A stretch of 64,000 nt of DNA, taken from Orobanche coerulescens. Taxonomy: Eukaryota > Streptophyta > Magnoliopsida > Lamiales > Orobanchaceae. Both the position numbers and the translations under genes were made by a program. The stretch spans positions 33,056,231-33,120,230 of the forward strand of contig CM065817.1 in the NCBI GenBank assembly GCA_033398695.1. Direction: 5' to 3'. The notes under the pieces are model-generated. The model did not search any database. It saw only the letters and a list, made by a program, of their open reading frames with translations, and was not told the DNA's origin. Below, one piece after another: positions 57,053 to 64,000 of the stretch. The stretch's first letter is position 1. Every line of letters begins with the position of its first letter.

Positions 57053-59533
57053 TACTACACCACTTAAAATAAGTTTCGTCCTCGAAACTTGCAATCCGTC
57101 ATAAAAGAAACAAACCGTTCAACCAAAATATCCCAAAATCATCACGACAACGATCAATCATTATCATTAATGAATAACCAAAATAGTATACTTAAAAATG
57201 CGCAAAGTCGACGATCTCCTGAGATACTAGCAAGTGACTTCACTATAAAGCCTCAATATGCTTACAATCACAATTTCATGAGTCTCAACATAATATATCA
57301 TCTTCGGATGAAATAATCTATCCATGTCAAATCCTGTCTGCCCGATTACACAATCCAGTCCCAATCCTGATAAAATGAGTAATACACGATACATCTGTGA
57401 AACAGCCACCCAACACAATGGTAACAAATCCCGAAATGTCGACACAAAATCCGAACGCTCATACGATCATTAACAATGATCAACCAACAAATTAACCGAG
57501 AATACCATTGACATGATAAGCTCCAATACGACCAACCCAAGGTCAAAACGCAACCGAGAATATCATCAACATGATAAACTCCAATATCGCCAACGAACGA
57601 TTAATAATAATCGAGAATACCCTCACACGGTAAGTTCCAACACGATCAACACAGAACCATAGGGATAGATATATGAGATTATAAAATTCTCAAAACGTTA
57701 CACAAATCACATACAATGGATCCCAAAGACACATACCCAACTGTTGAACATACCCCTCGGCATACGAACAGCTAATCACAAACTGACGAACATACTCCAT
57801 CCTACACGGAGTGGGAACGACCAATCAATACCCAAAACAACCATCCTGGGGTCATCATCCCCAAATCCACACTTACAAAGAAATCATTCAAAAATCACTA
57901 TGGTAAAACCGCGCTACTACCATACCAATAGAATCACATAGCACATGTCCCGATTTCACAAAACCCAACATTCCAAAATCACATCCTGAACGTGAATCTA
58001 CAGCATACAACATATTCCTCTTATCAGATCAACCGACCGGTCATCTCTGGATAGCCAAACTACCATACTGAAGTTTGAATCTATTTTCATCGTACCATAC
58101 CGATGTATTATCCAGTTCGTGAGTCACACTCATAACTTCACCATGATATGCACTATGCACTAAATGCGTATGTATATCAATCACATTTTCAAAACCAGTT
58201 TGAAATCATATAGTCTTGTCAAGAAGATAAATTTTCGAAAGTTCCTTCAAGAATTTCAAAACTCAAAACATAAATTTTCGTAAGACCACGAAATCAATTT
58301 TCGAAAATTAAATCGGCTCACTTACGTCAAGTACTCGATGACAATCCTTTTCGAATACACACGATTAAATAAAATGAAATTATGCAAATGCTTAACTACA
58401 TCCATACTCTTGTATACCAATTCGGCTTGTCACCAAATCCACTGACATTCCATCGGATAACCACACGATAGAGGTCCAAAATCTCAATATATCTAGACTC
58501 CGATAAAAACTCCTTTTCCACGTATGACTCGCAATATCGACTATTATCCATCCTGGATCACTTCAACTTATGCTATGATAAAACATTGAATAATCAACAA
58601 ATCAAACACAGCGAAAGACTACCCGAGAAGTTTCATTTGAACAAGTAAACCAAAACCCTGAAAGGCAGTAATGAAATAGATAAACGGTTAGTAAAGTGTT
58701 TTACAAATCTCGGGAGTTTTAGAAAACAGAAAAGCCTTTTCAAAATATTAGGGTCTCAGCCCATATCCCGTTCCACATTACAAGAAGTTTATAAAGTAGA
58801 AAACCCCTTTTTGGACCCCAAGTCCTGAGTTATAAAACTATTTCAAAATCGATTTGGTCTCGGCCCAAAAATCATTTCCGGTAAAACATCCATAAAACAT
58901 TCATTTTGAAAAGTATCATTTACAAATGCTCAAAAACAGTTTCATATATCTCAAAATGAACTAACATGACTACATGTACTTCTCAACCATCCACAACATT
59001 TCTCCCAAATGCACAACTCCGTTCCAAAATTTAACCGACATATTGATTTCCAAAATCATAGCTTCTTAAGATCATCAATCCTGTCTCAACTCTGTCACCT
59101 CATACTGTGACGCATAATATATTTCTGAATCTCAAAGCATATCAACTTAGAATGGCAACAAATCTCAATGCAATTCAAAAATCCAAATACTTACAGATCG
59201 TGAAGCCGACGATTCCCCGTGATACTGGCACATGTCTCAACTCTAGAAAAAAATACTCGACACAGATATTTTCAAAACACACATTTTGCAAACTCAGTTC
59301 AACTCGAGAACACAACACATCTCCATCCAAAGAAACACGTTAATACTATTCGGAAAAGTTTACAACAACCCCAGTACCACACTGGTAAATCACATAACGC
59401 ACAAGCCCGAGTGAACAACAAAAACCCAGAGCTCTAATATTCGTCAATCGACAACTCGAATGACGTGATAAAACACGACTCGACTCGACCCAACTACCTA
59501 GGTTTTCTCAACCTAAGCTCCGATACCATATTC
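57053..59533 (-). other. Non-coding internal domain of G1, with primer site
   Basis: It is 2.48 kb with only short ORFs in all frames and no retrotransposon domain that I recognise. The minus-strand primer site TGGTATCGGAGC is at 59517-59528. Near 57065-57095 the phrase GTTTCGAGGACGAAACTTA, also present in similar form at the 3' end of G2, suggests descent from a G2-like gypsy element. The rest is A/C-rich on the plus strand. Confidence 0.7.
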
Positions 59534-62305
59534 TGTAACACCCCCAGAGTCATCCAGGAATATTACAGTGCCGTGGGCCCCGAGATGGAACCCACAAGGC
59601 TAAAAGACATTTCTGCAAACATTTACAAATGCCTAAGAGGCTAACGAAGGTACTATCTTTTAAAAACATTTGAAGATTTAATAAAATCCGTTTATCCAAA
59701 ACCGTCGTAAAAATCTCATTTGAAACCACAAGGCCCGAAATGTCAAAACTCAACAGTTTAAAAACATACGTTAAGCTATCGCTTACACGTACCGACAAAA
59801 TAGTTTAGAAAACAATTTTCCAAAGTAACTTAAGTTACCAGATATCGAAAGGTCATTTAAAAATACTTACACAACGGAAAAGACAACAGTTAAAAATACT
59901 CTAGCAGCAGAATACAACAACTGATCAGGAAATTCAATTCACGAATACATGCCCTAGCCAGTATCCTCCGGGAAGCTCATATCTTCACGACCGCTACAAG
60001 CTCCATATCCCAAGAACCTAAAAAGAAAGCCCACGACGGGGTCATCCATAATATCCAACAATGATAACGATCACATCGCGTCAATAAGTACCTACCAATG
60101 AAAATACTAAGCAAGAATACGACCAATGTAATCTTACCGCCGTAACTTTACCAAACTCAAATAATCATCAAAATAACCATTATCACATTTCACACCTCGT
60201 AATCTCGATTAACCAATAAACTCAAACATAATATCCATATGGTACCTCAAGCAATACCCAAGATTCTCAAAATATTATCATAACTCGTAATACGGTAATA
60301 TACCAGCTCTGACCAATTCGATCCATCGGATAACATCATAAAATCTCAACACGGAAATCGATTGTCCATCAAAGACAAATACCAAAAAGGAAATACGGAA
60401 CATACCTCAGGATACGCAATGCCAAGATGAATCACGTCAGTCTAATCCGATATCAGATCAATACAACATACGGACATGGTCCTAACACAAGACCTACAAA
60501 TGCATACTCACATGATGACTTCAATATGCCCACAACAATAACAACAATGTATACTCAATGGAAATCCGATGATCCAGAGCACACAGCATAGATCCCAAGA
60601 TGACCCTGTTAGATCAACACGAGGTGGATAACCAACAATATACATATGCACAACAACAACACATGCTAATCCAGCAATCCAGCGCACACATCATAGATTC
60701 CCATGATGATCCCGTCGGACCTATGCATGGTGGAAATACCTGTCGAACGATCCAGTGCACACAGCTATAGATTCCCATGATGATCCCGTCGGACCAACAC
60801 ATGGTGGACATATGACAACAATGCACAACTGCACAAAACAACAATACACAATGCACGACAACAACAATACACGAATGTATCACAACATGATCGACACTAA
60901 ATGATAAAAACGATTAGAGTACTTGACCCGAGTCCTTCGAGAGCAATCTCGATGTCAAAACCATCACCAACAATTTCCTCAATACTCGATGATCCAAAAG
61001 TACCATAGACTATAGATAACTCATATCCTTGTCTTTACCATAATGTATCCTCGATACCCAAATATACCAATAACAAATGCAAATCGTATACATTATGATT
61101 TAATTCCCAAAATCAGAAAACAACGTACAATCCCAAATCTCTAGAGTTCACAATTATAATCATTGCTATACGAATTATAAAGGAATGAAACTGAAACCAT
61201 TCATTAAATATTATAAACTGTGCAAGTAATAACTTGCCTTGATACCGACACGATGAGGAAGCCATTACCAATTCCATTGCCTTCGTCTACGAGCTCCTCA
61301 GCCCCGACCAAAGCAATCTACGAACATTCTCGAACACGACCACAAAGCATGGTTCTAATCACCGATCAATAATCTCAACCTATTACAATAATCGATTAAC
61401 ACACATTCGATAATAATCAACAACCGATATAACCAATCAACAAGCCCAACGGTTCTACAATATCTCGGTAAAACATAGTCTGAACAATCCAACTCAAACC
61501 AGCACGAATTCATAACCACAACACGATATACTACACTGCCTGACCACTTAGCACACATTAATCATATACCGTAGCATGCGCTAAGTTATTTCCGTTAGCG
61601 TGCGTTAGCCAGTTCAGCTAGCGTGTGCTAATGTTATACAATTTCATGCCTTACAAGTATCGACTTAACACCTTGCGATTATGGATACGAATGTAAAGGA
61701 AATCATATTCTATGATCAATCACAATCTTTCCGGATTCCAAATCGTTTATCATGATTCGTATTTCATCAAGAACATACGAATTCTACCACTACAATCAAC
61801 ATGAATTAATGAACATTCCATCTTCATATCTAAAAATACCGATAATTCAACATACCATCATCTTGCTATGTTATATTCATCAAGAAGTTCTTTTAGAACA
61901 CTAAGTGATTCGAAACCATGTTCATAGCCATCAAAAAAACATAATCCGATATCCTTTAACATGTAGGTAATCATCCAACTCAAAATTCAAGTCATATATT
62001 ATCGTATTCTTCAATATACACTTCTCATAACATTAAGAATCGTATCACACCACTATAATCATTATCATATGAATCAAATATGGATAACAATACCAAGAAT
62101 CCGAAATCAAGATGTAGAGTTCAACAACATACCTCAAGAACATGAAATACACAAGTAACCCCCTCGAGAATCATCCATAACTCCTCCTCTCAAGCTCCAA
62201 ATACAAGCCCTTAAGATCATAATCGACTTAGAAGAACCGAAACCCCATCTCTGAGTGTTGAAGGCGAAAACGAAATCAAGTTCTGAAGAAAAATGAAGTG
62301 ACGGG
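59534..62305 (-). repeat. G1 5' LTR, truncated (U3 missing)
   Basis: It begins TGTAACACCCCCAGAGTC and aligns with 22526 to about 25082, with about 200 bp (59753-59945) that the left copy lacks. The tandem array is at 60565-60800. It stops at GAAGTGACGGG, where the left copy continues into the TATA and U3 region. The sequence then switches to copia B. Confidence 0.87.
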
Positions 62306-64000
62306 GTGGAAGCCACATGGTTCGACTAAATACTCACCCAAGGAAGAGGTAGAGTATGGAACAAATTCACATGTTAACCATCAATGAACTCGTTTCATGA
62401 GATCATGCTTGATTTATTATGTCCATGAGTCATGACGAGGGGGACGCCCCGAAGATATGATTCAGAAAATCAAGAATCTCGATGAAATTATGAGGGTGTG
62501 GCCTGGTGCCCACTTTGATGACATGTCATTAATCATAAAGTACGATGATGCTGAACCTCCCTCAGTTGGACAAAATCAACATAGAGATGATTGACCTATA
62601 AGAGAAACATTCCAGGTAGAACTAGATTCTCTGACAAAGAGTCAGGTATTTGGTGAAGGTAGTGCTAATCTAACCAAGTGTAAAGCCTGAAGGACATAAA
62701 CGGGTCTTTGTCGTAAAGCTTAGTGAAAATAATAGAGTCCTAATGCACAAGGTTCACGAAGTAATGCTTCTCACAACGCCCTGGAATTAATTACGAGGAA
62801 ATGTACTCCCACATATATGCTCCGCTATTTGATTAGCGTAGTAATTTCCAAGGGACTGTATGTGGTTACTGCGTATCTCTATGGGGATCTAGGTACGGAA
62901 ATATATATAAGTGCCCGATGGCATTTCAGTACCCAAATCAAGTGACTCTAGACCACGGAGTACGTTGGCATTTAGATTGAAACGCTCAACTTTACGATTT
63001 TGAAGCAATCCCTAAAGAATGTGGTATAACCGTCTAAGTGACTACTTGATTGGGAAGGGATATAAGAACAATGAACTGTGTCCCTGCGTCTACACAAATA
63101 AGTTCCGGATTCAGAATCATCGCAATGTACGCCGATGACATGAACATAATCGATCTTGATGAAATAAGAGAAACCACCGGATAGTGGAAATATGAGTTTG
63201 AGATGAAAGATCTTGGGAAAACTCGGTTCTGCCGAGGCATTGATGCAGAACATTGAGTTTATGGAATTCATTCCAACGGTCTGCCTATGTCCAGAAGATT
63301 CTCAGCTACTTTAACATGGACAAGGTACACCCGACTAGCACTCCCATTATAGGTCGAATGTTTGGATGCAAAGGAAAGATCCATTTCGTCTAAAGGAAAG
63401 TGACGAAGAGCTTTGGGAGCTGAAATTCCCTACTTGAGTGCAATAGCGCATTATTGTACTTGAATAAATGTACACGGCCTGAAATCACTCCTCAGTTAAT
63501 TCGCTAGCTAGATTTAGTTCAGCATCGATGCATCATCAATGGAATGGTATCGAGAATATCTTATGATACTTAAAAGAAACCATTGACTTGGGACTATTCT
63601 TTCCCTATAAGCAGGCAAAGGAAGCTGCTTACGAAAAGGCAAATGCTAAAGTAAATGCTGATGTAGAAGCAACTACCACAAAGTATGTGTTGATATGACT
63701 TGCTCATATTTTGGAAATTGACTAATCAAACCCCTTTTGGCTACCTCCTCGAATCACGACATGATTATTGCATATGAATCAGTCCGTGAGTGTACATGAT
63801 TAAGAACTATCATTCTACACTTGTGAGGAACTAGTGGTTAAGTACTACCACTGATGAGCATACTTACATTTGTGAATATGATTTTACTTGTAAATCCCCT
63901 TGATTGATGGAATGATCATAACGGGAAATATGTGAGATATAACGGAACATACTCAGATAGGTTGCACTTTTTTCCTTAGACCAAGGTTTATTTTATCACT
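62306..64000 (+). pseudogene. Copia B reverse-transcriptase half, resuming
   Basis: It is inverted-homologous to A from about 3650 down to 1950. Landmarks are MVRLNTH-like linker coding at about 62325, the RT motif MYADDMNII at about 63127-63153, and EFEMKDLGKTRFC at about 63195-63233. Later sequence (about 63600-63700) matches A near 2230-2330. Stops occur every few dozen codons. From about 63945 it enters the 3' repeat array seen at 1360-1975 in A. The 3' LTR lies beyond the window. Confidence 0.8.

Larger units (their letters stand above)
22526..62305 (-). mobile_element. G1: non-coding LTR retrotransposon derivative (LARD-like), interrupted
   Basis: The 3' LTR is 22526-25264 plus about 56449-57052, split by G2. 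The internal domain is 57053-59533 and the 5' LTR is 59534-62305. The LTR ends read TGTAATATCC and GGTGTTACA-like on the minus strand. The primer site TGGTATCGGAGC lies at 59517-59528 (minus), separated from the LTR by five bases. The internal domain is only 2.5 kb and contains no gag, protease, RT or integrase that I can recognise. The LTRs are about 3.3 kb. This fits a large retrotransposon derivative mobilised in trans. The 5' LTR lacks its U3 because of a deletion at 62303-62306 that fuses it to copia B. Confidence 0.8.

Noticed and set aside
57227..57445. Short ORFs in the G1 interior (also 57089-57316, 57744-57941)
   Set aside because: They are under 80 codons with no motifs, in a domain that appears non-coding in all frames.
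1..64000. Search for tRNA, rRNA and other RNA genes
   Set aside because: I saw no convincing cloverleaf or rRNA-like sequence by eye. A covariance-model scan would be decisive.

Overview
This is plant nuclear DNA, probably from a eudicot and perhaps an asterid. The evidence is GT-AG introns, a plant-type RING-finger gene, plant copia and gypsy retrotransposon lineages with tRNA-Met or Athila/Tat-type primer sites, hAT and Stowaway-like MITEs, and a SINE tail of a kind I associate with asterids. No prokaryotic signal is present. Almost everything is transposon-derived. The only host gene I can support is a RING-finger gene on the minus strand at 11595-15645, and it looks inactivated. Its seven coding exons have matching phases, but it carries two single-base deletions and a stop codon in place of a zinc-binding cysteine. 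|| Layout: 1-989 is a fragment of a LINE ORF1 (DUF4283 type). 1152-9030 is an old, decayed Ty1-copia element on the minus strand ('A'), split by a 1.4-kb solo LTR at 6000-7399. 9031-17878 is the gene island: the RING pseudogene, a Stowaway-like MITE and an hAT-like fragment in its introns, an hAT MITE near its promoter (16401-16989), and a long-inverted-repeat element (about 17039-17830). 17879-22266 is the 5' half of a second copy of the same copia family on the plus strand ('B'). Its reverse-transcriptase half resumes only at 62306. || The 40 kb between the two halves of B is a nested stack. G1 (22526-62305, minus) is a non-coding large retrotransposon derivative with LTRs of about 3.3 kb. 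Its 3' LTR hosts G2 (25265-56448, minus), a gypsy element with a C-terminal chromodomain-like region. G2's 3' LTR hosts C (26659-38447, plus), a nearly full-length copia. C's 5' LTR hosts the solo LTR G4 (27037-29256). G2's 3' LTR also carries an hAT MITE (38721-39297), its integrase is split by N1 (41163-46205, plus; a non-autonomous Athila/Tat-like element with one unknown ORF), and its 5' LTR hosts the solo LTR G3 (50941-54547). Most insertions are bounded by 5- or 8-bp target duplications, and several empty sites can be read from the partner LTR. || No coding system here looks functional in host terms. The most unusual signal is regulatory. The U3 regions of the gypsy-type LTRs are packed with short palindromes, TAGCG-NN-CGCTA in G2 and TACGTACGTA in G1 and G4, with both types in G3. 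These look like multimerised protein-binding or structure-forming sites. The ORF of unknown function in N1 and the pseudogenised RING gene are the next most interesting items.
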